The notes under the pieces were generated by a model that had not been told where the DNA came from, made no database searches, and worked only from the letters and a program-made list of their open reading frames with translations. Positions 57,342 through 64,000 of a stretch of 64,000 bases of DNA are shown piece after piece (positions within the stretch are counted from its first letter, which is position 1; every line of letters starts with the position of its first letter). Made by a program: the position numbers and the translations under genes. This stretch comes from CADCVQ01 sp038260305 (lineage in GTDB: Bacteria; Actinomycetota; Thermoleophilia; Solirubrobacterales; Solirubrobacteraceae). Location: assembly GCA_038260305.1 (NCBI GenBank), contig JBBSNY010000007.1, forward strand, positions 86,291 through 150,290, read 5' to 3'.

Positions 57342-58082
57342 ATGACGGATCGTGCTGCGATCGTGACGGGGGCCTCGAGCGGCATCGGCCTCGCCGTCGC
57401 CCGGATGCTCGCCGAGGAGGGGCACGCGGTGACGCTCGCAGCGCGCCGGGCGGACAAGCTGCGCGCGGCCTGCGAGCAGCTCGCCGGCGAGGGCCTCGAG
57501 GTCCAGCACGTCGCGGCCGACGTCGGCGACGAGGACGACATCAAGCGCGTCGTCTCTGCGCATCGCGAAGCCTACGGGCGCCTCGATGTGCTCATGAACA
57601 ACGCCGGCGTCGGGATCGGCTCGCCGATCGGTGACCTCGATACGAAGCGCATGGACATCCAGCTTGCGACGAACCTGCGCGCGATCCCGCTCTTCTACCG
57701 CGAGACGATCGACATGCTGACCGCCGCCGGTGCCGAGCACGCAAACGCGCTCGTCATCAACACGGCGTCGGTCGCCGGCAAGTCCGGCGAGGCGTGGCTG
57801 AGCGTCTACTCGGCGACGAAGTTCGCCGTCGTCGGCTTCACGCAGTCGATGAATCGAGAGCTCGCCGACCGCGGGATCAAGTCGACGGCGCTGTGCCCGG
57901 CGTTCGTCGACACCGCGATGACGGAGTTCGTGCGCGGCAAGATCGCCCGCGAGGACATGATCCAGACGTCGGACATCGTCGCCGCCGTGCGGATGCTGCT
58001 GTCGCTGAGCCGCGGCTGCGTCGTGCCGGAGATCGTCCTCCAGATGCCCGGCGGGGGGACGCTGGAAGACGCGCTGAGCTGA
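57342..58082 (+). CDS. Short-chain dehydrogenase/reductase
   Basis: The 246-residue NAD(P) enzyme has the SDR features: VTGASSGIGLAVARML (cofactor loop), MNNAGVG, and the catalytic Ser...YxxxK as TASVAGKSGEAWLSVYSATKFAVVGF. GIKSTALCPAFVDTAMTEF follows. The substrate is unknown. It is divergent from the lipoprotein and followed by strong paired hairpins. Confidence 0.9.
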   Translation: MTDRAAIVTGASSGIGLAVARMLAEEGHAVTLAARRADKLRAACEQLAGEGLEVQHVAADVGDEDDIKRVVSAHREAYGRLDVLMNNAGVGIGSPIGDLDTKRMDIQLATNLRAIPLFYRETIDMLTAAGAEHANALVINTASVAGKSGEAWLSVYSATKFAVVGFTQSMNRELADRGIKSTALCPAFVDTAMTEFVRGKIAREDMIQTSDIVAAVRMLLSLSRGCVVPEIVLQMPGGGTLEDALS

Positions 58083-58085
58083 CCG

Positions 58086-58109
58086 CGGCGGCCCACGCGA
58101 GGGCCGCCG
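58086..58109. terminator. Stem-loop after the SDR gene
   Basis: CGGCGGCCC-acgcga-GGGCCGCCG, a 9-bp perfect stem 3 bases after the SDR stop. It is followed by a second stem at 58129. No T-run. Confidence 0.5.
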
Positions 58110-58128
58110 GGACGATGCGCTGCGCTGC

Positions 58129-58149
58129 GGCGGCCCGCTCCGGGCCGCC
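58129..58149. terminator. Second stem-loop between convergent genes
   Basis: GGCGGCCCG-ctc-CGGGCCGCC, perfect 9-bp stem with a 3-base loop, sharing GGCGGCCC with the first. Together they likely serve as a bidirectional stop between the SDR gene and the gene at 58161. Confidence 0.5.
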
Positions 58150-58160
58150 CTCGCGCAGCG

Positions 58161-58808
58161 CTACTTCAGGACGGAGCGGCTCCGATGGCCGGCCGCCAGC
58201 ACGACGGGCTCGGCCGAGAAGTCAAACGCCTCCGCCTCGACCTCGGGCTCGGTGGCCGGCGTGCGGCCGAAGTCGTCCGGCAGCACGAGCGTCTCCTCGA
58301 ACAGCCAGTCCAGCCCGACCTCGGTGGCCTCGCGGCTGCGGCGCTCGCGGGCCGCGCTGCGATGCTGCTCGACCGCGCCGGTGAGATCGACATGCAAGCC
58401 GCCGCTCTGGTGGCGGCTGCGCTGGCGGCGCGCCTCGACCGCCGCGTGATGCTCGGCGATCGCCTCGGCGAAGCCGTTCGTGTCCGCAGCCCCGCCCACC
58501 GCACTCAGGCTCTCCTGGAGCTGCATGCGTAGGTGCAGGACCTCGTCCTGCGTCGCCTGGCGGGTGATGTAGCGGCCGTGGACCCCGGTGAAGCGGTCCC
58601 ACGCCTCCGGGAAGCTCATGCACCTGCCTCGCACACCCTCACGGTGCGCAGCGAGCATCGGGCAGGCTCCCCCGTTGCCGTCGCTGAACGCTCCAGTGAT
58701 CACGGTGTTGTTGCCCAATCCGGACAGCATCGCCAGGCGCGTGCGCTCGGGCAGCGTGTCGATCGACTGACGAAGGTCGGTGAGGGCTTGTTCGCGAGGC
58801 GTTGCCAT
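58161..58808 (-). CDS. Conserved hypothetical protein
   Basis: A 215-residue soluble protein. The N-terminal half has the phrase NNTVITGAFSDGNGGACPMLAAHREGVRGRCMSFPEAWDRFTG, which looks like a conserved, Cys-containing block seen in actinobacterial hypothetical proteins. The C-terminal half is helical and charged. A GGAGAAAG sequence before ATG 58808 suggests ribosome-site start, unlike the leaderless neighbours. Function unknown; the Cys-rich stretch could hold a metal. Confidence 0.65.
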   Translation of the reverse strand: MATPREQALTDLRQSIDTLPERTRLAMLSGLGNNTVITGAFSDGNGGACPMLAAHREGVRGRCMSFPEAWDRFTGVHGRYITRQATQDEVLHLRMQLQESLSAVGGAADTNGFAEAIAEHHAAVEARRQRSRHQSGGLHVDLTGAVEQHRSAARERRSREATEVGLDWLFEETLVLPDDFGRTPATEPEVEAEAFDFSAEPVVLAAGHRSRSVLK

Positions 58809-58925
58809 ATGGTGCTTTCTCCAGTCGCTCGGGGCCCGGCCACCGTATGGGAGCCCGTCGCCCGGAGCAACTGATTCCCTGGTAATGAAAGCTATCTTGC
58901 AAACTCAAGCCCAGATGAAGCGCGC

Positions 58926-59960
58926 ATGAAGCTCGGCGTACACATCGGATATTGGGGTCTCGGGCTGTCCTCGGACGATCAGCGCGAGATCGTGCAGGAG
59001 GCCGAGCGGCTCGGCTACGACTCGGTCTGGGCGGCCGAGGCCTACGGCTCGGACGCGGCCACGGTGCTCGGCTGGCTCGCCGGCCTGACGTCGACGATCA
59101 AGCTCGGCTCGGCGATCTTCCAGATGCCCGGCCGCAGCGCCGCGATGACCGCGATGACCGCCGCCACGATCGACCAGCTCTCCGGCGGGCGCATGCTGCT
59201 CGGCATCGGCTCGTCCGGCCCGCAGGTCGCCGAGGGCTGGCACGGCCAGCGCTTCGGCCGCCAGATGCAGCGCACACGCGAGTACGTCGCGGTCGTGCGG
59301 ATGGCGCTCGCCCGCGAACGCCTGCAGTTCGAGGGTGAGACGCTGACGCTGCCGCTGCCCGACGGGCCCGGCAAGGCGCTCAAGCTCACGATCGCGCCGC
59401 TGCAGGAGCGGATCCCGATCTACCTCGCCGCGATCGGGCCCAACAACACCCGCATGGCCGGCGAGATCGCCGACGGCTGGCTTCCGATGCTGTTCTCGCC
59501 GGAGCACGTCGCGGACTCGCGCGCGCTGCTCGAGGAGGGCGCGGCGCGCGTCGGCCGCTCGCTCGAGCACTTCGACATCGCGCCGACGGTGAACGTCTGC
59601 ATCACCGACGATCTCGCGGCCGGGCGCGACCTCATGCGCCCACTGCTGGCGCTGTACATCGGCGGCATGGGCTCGCGCGAGCAGAACTTCTATAACGCGC
59701 TCGTCCGGCGCTACGGATTCGAGGACGAAGCATCTGACATCCAGGACCTCTACCTCGACGGCAAGCGCGACGAGGCCTGCGCGCGGCTGTCGGACGAGCT
59801 CATCGACATGGTCACGCTGTGCGGCCCGGCGGAGCACATCCGCGAGCGCCTGACGGTCTATCGCGACGCCGGCGTCGGCACGCTCGGCGTCAGCGTCATG
59901 GCGTTCACGAAGGACGAGCGCCTGGCGCAACTGCGCCGGCTCGCGGAGCTCGCCGCCTGA
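58926..59960 (+). CDS. LLM-class F420-dependent oxidoreductase
   Basis: A 344-residue TIM-barrel flavin/F420 enzyme of the luciferase-like family (KLGVHIGYWGLG, AERLGYDSVWAAEAYGSDAATVLGWLAG, LGSAIFQMPGRSAAMTAMTAATIDQLSGGRMLLGIGSSGPQVAEGWHG, IYLAAIGPNNTRMAGEIADGWLPML). The FQMPGRSAAMTA segment is typical of F420-dependent members. Its substrate is unknown. It overlaps the next glycosyltransferase by CTGA. Confidence 0.88.
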   Translation: MKLGVHIGYWGLGLSSDDQREIVQEAERLGYDSVWAAEAYGSDAATVLGWLAGLTSTIKLGSAIFQMPGRSAAMTAMTAATIDQLSGGRMLLGIGSSGPQVAEGWHGQRFGRQMQRTREYVAVVRMALARERLQFEGETLTLPLPDGPGKALKLTIAPLQERIPIYLAAIGPNNTRMAGEIADGWLPMLFSPEHVADSRALLEEGAARVGRSLEHFDIAPTVNVCITDDLAAGRDLMRPLLALYIGGMGSREQNFYNALVRRYGFEDEASDIQDLYLDGKRDEACARLSDELIDMVTLCGPAEHIRERLTVYRDAGVGTLGVSVMAFTKDERLAQLRRLAELAA

Positions 59961-61192
59961 GAACAGGCCGCGATCGGCTGCGCCTGCTGCTCGGTGCCTT
60001 CGGCGACCCGGGGCACGCGTTCCCGATGATCGCCCTCGGCCGCGAGCTGGCCGGCCGCGGCCACGAGGTGACGCTGCAGACATGGACGCGCTGGCGGGCC
60101 GACGTCGAGGCGGAGGGCATGTCGTTCGCGGCGGCGCCCGAGTACCACCCCTTCCCGACGCAGGAGCGTCCGCTGACGCCCTACGAGGCCGTCGAGCGCG
60201 CGACGCGCGACACCGAGGGCCTCGTGCGCGATGTCGCCCCCGACGCCGTCGTCGCGGACATCCTGACGCTCGCGCCCGCACTCGCGGCCGAGCTCGCCGG
60301 CGTGCCGATCGCGACCCTCATCCCCCACCTCGACCCGCGGATGCCGCCGGCGAGCCCGCCGTTCTCGTGCGGGGCGCGCCTGCCGGCAACGGCCGCCGGC
60401 CGCGCGCTGTGGCGGCGCGCCGAGCCCCTGACGCGCCGCGGCCTCGACCTCGGCCGCATTGAGCTCAACGACACCCGCGTGCGGCTCGGCCTGCCCGCGC
60501 TGCAGCACGTCCATGGCGGGATCAGCCGATCACTGTCGCTCGTCGCGACATTCCCGCAGCTCGAGTACCCGCGCAGGTGGCCACCCGGAGCGCATGTCGT
60601 CGGACCGCTGCTGTGGGAGCCGCCGTCAGGCGATGTCGAGCTGCCCGAGGGCTCCGGTCCGCTCGTGCTCGTCGCGCCGTCGACGTCCCAGGACGCCGAG
60701 CAGCGGCTGCTGCGCGCGACGCTCGTAGGTCTCGCCGACATGCCGGTCCGCGTGCTCGCCTCATCCAACCGCGTGCTCGCCGACGGATCCTTCGAGATCC
60801 CGCCGAACGCGCGCGTCGTCGACTGGCTGTCGTACGCGCGGACGATGCCCGCCTGCGAGCTCGTCGTGTGCCACGGAGGCCACGGGACGCTCGCCCGGGC
60901 GCTCAGCAGCGGCTGCGCCGTCGTCCTCGTCCCCGCCGCGGGGGACATGAACGAGAACGCCGCGCGCGTCGACTGGGCCGGGGTCGGCGTGCGCCTGCCG
61001 CGGCGTCTCGTCGGCGCGCGCGGCCTCGCGCTCGCGGTCGGGCGAGCGCTCGCGCGGCGGCGGCTGCGCGAGCGCGCCGGCTGCCTGCGCCAATGGGCGA
61101 TCGACAACGACGGTCCGGCGCGCGCGGCGGACCTCGTCGAGGAGCTGCTTACAAGCCGGAGTGGGCGGTCCGCAGGACGAGCGTCCCGTTGA
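59957..61192 (+). CDS. Glycosyltransferase of the UGT/MGT type, probable CTG start
   Basis: This 411-residue GT-B enzyme transfers a sugar to a small lipophilic acceptor. It starts RLRLLLGAFGDPGHAFPMIALGRELAGRGHEVTLQTW, and the donor side has VVLVPAAGDMNENAARV with VCHGGHGTLARALSSG. The frame has no ATG, GTG or TTG between 59819 and 60119. CTG 59957 overlaps the preceding stop as CTGA, matching the coupling used elsewhere in this window. The end overlaps the Calx-beta gene by 44 bases. Partner in modifying the F420 enzyme's product is possible. Confidence 0.75.
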   Translation: MRTGRDRLRLLLGAFGDPGHAFPMIALGRELAGRGHEVTLQTWTRWRADVEAEGMSFAAAPEYHPFPTQERPLTPYEAVERATRDTEGLVRDVAPDAVVADILTLAPALAAELAGVPIATLIPHLDPRMPPASPPFSCGARLPATAAGRALWRRAEPLTRRGLDLGRIELNDTRVRLGLPALQHVHGGISRSLSLVATFPQLEYPRRWPPGAHVVGPLLWEPPSGDVELPEGSGPLVLVAPSTSQDAEQRLLRATLVGLADMPVRVLASSNRVLADGSFEIPPNARVVDWLSYARTMPACELVVCHGGHGTLARALSSGCAVVLVPAAGDMNENAARVDWAGVGVRLPRRLVGARGLALAVGRALARRRLRERAGCLRQWAIDNDGPARAADLVEELLTSRSGRSAGRASR

Positions 61193-62438
61193 CGCTGCGC
61201 ACGCCGGCCCGACCGGAGGAGTCCTGCGTGACGGCGTAGGCGCGCACCTTCATGCGGCCCGTTCGATTCAGCAGCGCGCGGTCGCGCGAGCGAATCCTCA
61301 GCGAGAAGGTCCTCGAGTGACCGCCGCGCAGGGCGAACTTGACGAGCCCGAGCTTGCGCTGCTTGCGCAGCGCCTTGAGCTTGGACTTCCTGTTGACGAC
61401 GCTGAAGACCGTCAGCTGCCCCTTGCAACGGCCGGCGCTTTGGGGACAGGCGATCGTCACGAGCACGCTCCGCGGTCGCTTCAGGCGCGGGCTGGAGACG
61501 CCGAGCGACGGGCCCTTCGCCGAGCTGCCGGTCGTCGACGCGCCGCTCGACGATCCGGGCGTCGTGCCGGCGGCGGGCGTCCCGCTCAGCACGGGCAGCG
61601 TCACCGCCGACGGCGGCGCAGACGTGGGTGGCGGGGGTGGTGGCCGCGCGGGCGCGGGCGGGGGCGCGGGCGCGGGCGGCGGCGGATCGTCGTCGTCGAG
61701 GATCGTCACGGTGGCCGCCGCGTCGGCGATCGTCGCGGCCGTCGGCGACGAGAGCCGCAGCTCAAACGTCTCGTTGGGCTCGTCGAGCGCGTCGTTGATG
61801 ATGGGCACGTCGACCGGCAGCTGGGTCGTCCCCGCCGGGAGCACGAGCGTGCCGGAGCGCGGGGTGTAGTCCTGCCCGGCTATCGCGCTGCCGTTCGCGG
61901 TCGCGTAGGCGACCGAGACGTCGCGCCCGCTGACGGCGGACAGGCGAACGACGAACGCGGCCTTCGCGCCCGCGGCGCCCTCGGACACCGCGGCCGGATC
62001 GGCGACCGACAGCGACGGGGTGGGATCGTCGTCGGTGATCGTCGCGACGCCGAGACCGTCGGCGACCTCGTTGCCCGCGATCACGACACGGAACGTCTCG
62101 TCGTTCTCGTCGAGGGCGTCGCCCTTGAGGGCGACGGTGATCTGCTGCTGGAACGTGCCGCCCAGCCCCGCACCGCCGAACCCCACGGTGCCGCTTGCCG
62201 CGGTGTAGTCCGCCGGGGATGTCGCCGAGCCGTCCTGCGTCTCGAAGGTGACCGACGTCGCGGGAGAGAGCCACCCCGCATTGCGCGTGACCGTGAAGGT
62301 GACCGAGCCGGCGGATTCCCCGGCTTGCACGTCGTTGATCGAGATCGTGTTGGCGGAGGCCGCCGGCGCCCACATAAGGCCAGCACCCGACAGCGCGCAA
62401 AGCACGCGCAGCGTCCCCCGCCATCCCTGGCCGCCCAT
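61149..62438 (-). CDS. Secreted Calx-beta repeat protein
   Basis: A 429-residue exported protein with signal peptide (VLCALSGAGLMWAPAASA). Two Calx-beta domains follow (ESAGSVTFTVTRNAGWLSPATSVTFETQDGSA...LDENDETFRVVI; EGAAGAKAAFVVRLSAVSGRDVSVAYATANGSA...LDEPNETFEL), each ending in ITDDD- or ILDDDD-type calcium sites. A proline-rich hinge precedes a C-terminal beta-domain with GTLVLRTA-type end. Calcium-dependent adhesion outside the cell is likely. TAGGTT lies 6 bases before ATG 62438. Confidence 0.8.
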   Translation of the reverse strand: MGGQGWRGTLRVLCALSGAGLMWAPAASANTISINDVQAGESAGSVTFTVTRNAGWLSPATSVTFETQDGSATSPADYTAASGTVGFGGAGLGGTFQQQITVALKGDALDENDETFRVVIAGNEVADGLGVATITDDDPTPSLSVADPAAVSEGAAGAKAAFVVRLSAVSGRDVSVAYATANGSAIAGQDYTPRSGTLVLPAGTTQLPVDVPIINDALDEPNETFELRLSSPTAATIADAAATVTILDDDDPPPPAPAPPPAPARPPPPPPTSAPPSAVTLPVLSGTPAAGTTPGSSSGASTTGSSAKGPSLGVSSPRLKRPRSVLVTIACPQSAGRCKGQLTVFSVVNRKSKLKALRKQRKLGLVKFALRGGHSRTFSLRIRSRDRALLNRTGRMKVRAYAVTQDSSGRAGVRSVNGTLVLRTAHSGL

Positions 62439-62444
62439 GCATGC

Positions 62445-62450
62445 AACCTA
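62445..62450 (-). promoter_or_regulatory. -10 box TAGGTT for the Calx-beta gene
   Basis: TAGGTT ends 6 bases before ATG 62438. Confidence 0.35.
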
Positions 62451-62537
62451 GCGGCTGCGCAGCACGGCTGCAATGGGGTACACGCCCCATCGCGGCATCC
62501 GGCTCGGGCGCTGCGCGCCCTTCGTGGCGCGCCGTCA

Positions 62538-62608
62538 CTCCCCCGGGTGGATTCGAACCACCACGCCTTGATTAACAGTCAAGTATGCTGCCGTTACATC
62601 ACAGGGGA
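62538..62608 (-). tRNA. tRNA-Asn (GUU)
   Basis: On the minus strand the acceptor stem TCCCCTG pairs with CGGGGGA (one G-T pair), anticodon arm CTTGA-CTGTTAA-TCAAG gives GUU, T-arm GGTGG-TTCGAAT-CCACC. The D-arm (ATGTAACGGCAGCAT) is of the short type known for tRNA-Asn/Gln. CCA is not encoded. Confidence 0.93.
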
Positions 62609-62706
62609 TCGTGGCTGCGCCGCCGTGCTCGCGAGGTGCGGCGGCCCTTCAGTGTAGAGACGACGGCCAAGCGACGGTGCGCGCCCCAGTCCGGAGCCCC
62701 GACCGC

Positions 62707-63495
62707 TCAGTGGACGATGTCGATCGGCGTACCGATCGGCATGATCTGCGCGAGCCGCTTGATCTTGTCGTTGCGCATGCGGATGCAGCCGTGCGACGGA
62801 CGACCCGGAATGAGGTTGGGCTGGTTGGTGCCGTGGATCCCGACGACCGGGACCCCCGTCCACTCCGAGACGTTGACGTATGCGCTCGTGCCGAATGCCC
62901 ATGGGCCGTACGTCCCCCCGTCGCCCCGGAGCCGCTCTCGGACCCAGAATCTGCCCCGCGGCGTCGGAGTGCTGGGCTTGCCGATCCCGACTCGCGCCGT
63001 CCAGAACGGCTTGCCGTTCTTCGACAGCGTCGCCAACTTGCGGGTACGGTCGATGAGCAGGTGCGTCCTCACGACGTGCAGCTCCGTCATGTAGTCCGCG
63101 GGCACCCAGCCGCTGCGGCCGTTGTGGCGCATCGGGATCCTGATGTGCAGCCACTGTCGTCCGCCGCCATCTACCACGGCGTCGCGCACGACGTATACCT
63201 CGCGCACGCCGTCCTCCGTGACGAAGTGCAGCGTCGTGATCTTCCGCCCGGCCGAACTCGGCGCGGTGCGAATCGCGGACACGGTGTTCGCGCTCGCCCA
63301 CCGTGTAACCCTCTTCTCGTCGGACAGCCGGATCGCGGCGCCCGGCTCCACCAGGTCAGCGAGCGGGTCTGCAACAGTAGGACCCGGCACAGCGGTCGAC
63401 GGCGGGGTCTGTGCGTGTGCCAGCGTGGGCGCTGCTGCGCACACCATCGCCAGGACTGCCAGCGGCGCTCGTAGCTTGGAACCCTGAAACGTCAT
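62707..63495 (-). CDS. L,D-transpeptidase with SH3-like domain
   Basis: A 262-residue exported enzyme with signal peptide (PLAVLAMVCAAAPTLAHAQ). Residues 65-135 look like a bacterial SH3-type cell-wall domain (IRTAPSSAGRKITTLHF...WLHIRIPMRHNGRSGWVPADYM). The YkuD domain ends with GVPVVGIHGTNQPNLIPGRPSHGCIRMRNDKI, containing the catalytic His and Cys. It cross-links peptidoglycan via 3-3 bonds. ATG 63495 was preferred to an upstream start because the signal peptide then fits. Confidence 0.93.
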   Translation of the reverse strand: MTFQGSKLRAPLAVLAMVCAAAPTLAHAQTPPSTAVPGPTVADPLADLVEPGAAIRLSDEKRVTRWASANTVSAIRTAPSSAGRKITTLHFVTEDGVREVYVVRDAVVDGGGRQWLHIRIPMRHNGRSGWVPADYMTELHVVRTHLLIDRTRKLATLSKNGKPFWTARVGIGKPSTPTPRGRFWVRERLRGDGGTYGPWAFGTSAYVNVSEWTGVPVVGIHGTNQPNLIPGRPSHGCIRMRNDKIKRLAQIMPIGTPIDIVH

Positions 63496-63825
63496 TGCCC
63501 GTTCTCTCGCTGGCCGCACGTGTTCATCCCATCGATGCTAGCGACCATCAGCTCCGCCCCGCGCTGGTTGGCGCCGCTGCCGTCGCTCTGCGGCGCCACA
63601 GTCGATGGCCCTCGTCTCGCGCGTCCCGTGCGCCCGTCCGCGCGCCCGCGATTGCGCTGGGCCTCCCTGGCTCCGGGCACCGCGCCGGCCGGACGTGTCC
63701 CGGCGAGCCTCCTTCTGCGCGTCAAAACACCTGCTCCCGTGCACCCAAGCGCGGCGCGCGCCGTCACCAGCTCCTAAGCCGGTGACGGCGGACCCATGAG
63801 CACCGTCGGGTTCCGCGGACCGCGA
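63496..63825. other. Intergenic stretch of about 330 bases
   Basis: No convincing coding frame. It holds the L,D-transpeptidase promoter region and the 3' end of the partial gene, with one clear stem-loop (63759-63790). Frames of 60-85 codons exist but lack family features. Confidence 0.6.
63759..63790 (-). terminator. Stem-loop after the partial gene
   Basis: CGCCGTCACC (63759-63768) and GGTGACGGCG (63781-63790), perfect 10-bp stem with a 12-base loop, about 35 bases after the stop of the gene at 63826 on the minus strand. No T-run. Confidence 0.45.
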
Positions 63826-64000
63826 TCAGCCCGTGAACGCCGGGGCGACGGCCTTCGGCGCGCAGCGCAGGATGACCTGTCGCACGACCCGTTGCTTGGT
63901 CTTGCTGGCCTTCGTGAATGACGTGATCGCCAGCACGCGGTTCGTGCCGATGCGCAGCTTCTTGCCCTTGATCCTGAGCACGAACCGGTTGCCGCTGTTC
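63826..64000 (-). CDS. Partial secreted-type protein (C-terminal end only)
   Basis: The visible 57 residues (KGKKLRIGTNRVLAITSFTKASKTKQRVVRQVILRCAPK and end) match the basic beta-type C-terminus of secreted PKD/Calx-type proteins common in this organism. The rest lies beyond the window edge. Identification beyond that is not possible. Confidence 0.55.
   Translation of the reverse strand, partial: NSGNRFVLRIKGKKLRIGTNRVLAITSFTKASKTKQRVVRQVILRCAPKAVAPAFTG

Noticed and set aside
61621..61690. G-rich run as a possible G-quadruplex or regulatory repeat
   Set aside because: It encodes the proline-rich hinge of the Calx-beta protein; composition explains it.
1..64000. CRISPR arrays, insertion sequences, integrases, phage or toxin-antitoxin genes
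   Set aside because: No regularly spaced repeats, transposase motifs or typical toxin/antitoxin pairs were seen on either strand.

Overview
The window is about 70% G+C, has dense, often overlapping genes, and mixes a conserved actinobacterial housekeeping block with surface-polysaccharide genes and secreted PKD, Ig-like and Calx-beta proteins. A high-GC actinomycete of the Thermoleophilia/Solirubrobacterales type is the best guess. This is inference from protein style and gene order; no rRNA gene is present to confirm it.

Layout. 0-9 kb (minus strand): recJ (cut by the window edge), a small membrane gene, a fused secDF, a zinc-ribbon/PAS-like protein, ruvB-ruvA-ruvC and a secreted PKD protein. 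A broken LOTUS-domain gene lies upstream of recJ. 9.3-21.4 kb: an exopolysaccharide/glycan locus with a DUF3817 membrane protein, polyprenyl-P sugar transferase, Wzz/BY-kinase, acyltransferase-3, polymerase-like protein, hexapeptide acyltransferase, three family-2 glycosyltransferases, a flippase and a methyltransferase. 21.4-34 kb: yebC, a MOSC protein, a secreted arylsulfotransferase-like protein, phosphomannomutase with an MBL hydrolase, an SGNH hydrolase, a sulfite-oxidase-like/cytochrome-b fusion, two methyltransferases, another acetyltransferase and another glycosyltransferase. 34-38 kb: a carboxypeptidase remnant, and a flippase operon carrying two crcB fluoride-channel genes and a 33-codon micro-ORF. 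38-45.9 kb: a GT-C-like membrane protein, GT4, an O-antigen-ligase-like protein, a TPR protein and a zinc-finger (anti-sigma-like) membrane protein. 45.9-48.9 kb: proline catabolism (proline dehydrogenase, a 37-codon micro-ORF, P5C dehydrogenase). 49-51.4 kb: pdxT-pdxS and an RpiR-type regulator. 51.4-64 kb: lipoproteins, tandem small helical proteins, a polysaccharide deacetylase, an ECF42-type sigma factor with its YCII partner, tRNA-CAU, SDR, LLM oxidoreductase with a glycosyltransferase, a Calx-beta protein, tRNA-Asn, an L,D-transpeptidase and a partial secreted protein.

How it fits together. The order pdxS-pdxT ... yebC ... ruvC-ruvA-ruvB ... secDF ... recJ, all on the minus strand, is the contiguous block found in many actinobacteria, here split by two blocks of surface-glycan and accessory genes. 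The glycan genes supply initiation (sugar transferase), chain-length control (BY-kinase), assembly (at least five glycosyltransferases), export (two flippases), polymerisation/ligation (two candidates), decoration (acyl- and methyltransferases) and probably a precursor (phosphomannomutase).

Two features recur across the window. Neighbouring genes are commonly joined by 4-base ATGA/GTGA overlaps, including two micro-ORFs overlapped at both ends. Seventeen genes or operons have a TANNNT hexamer 6-10 bases before the start codon, which points to widespread leaderless transcription. No IS element, integrase, CRISPR array or phage gene was seen.
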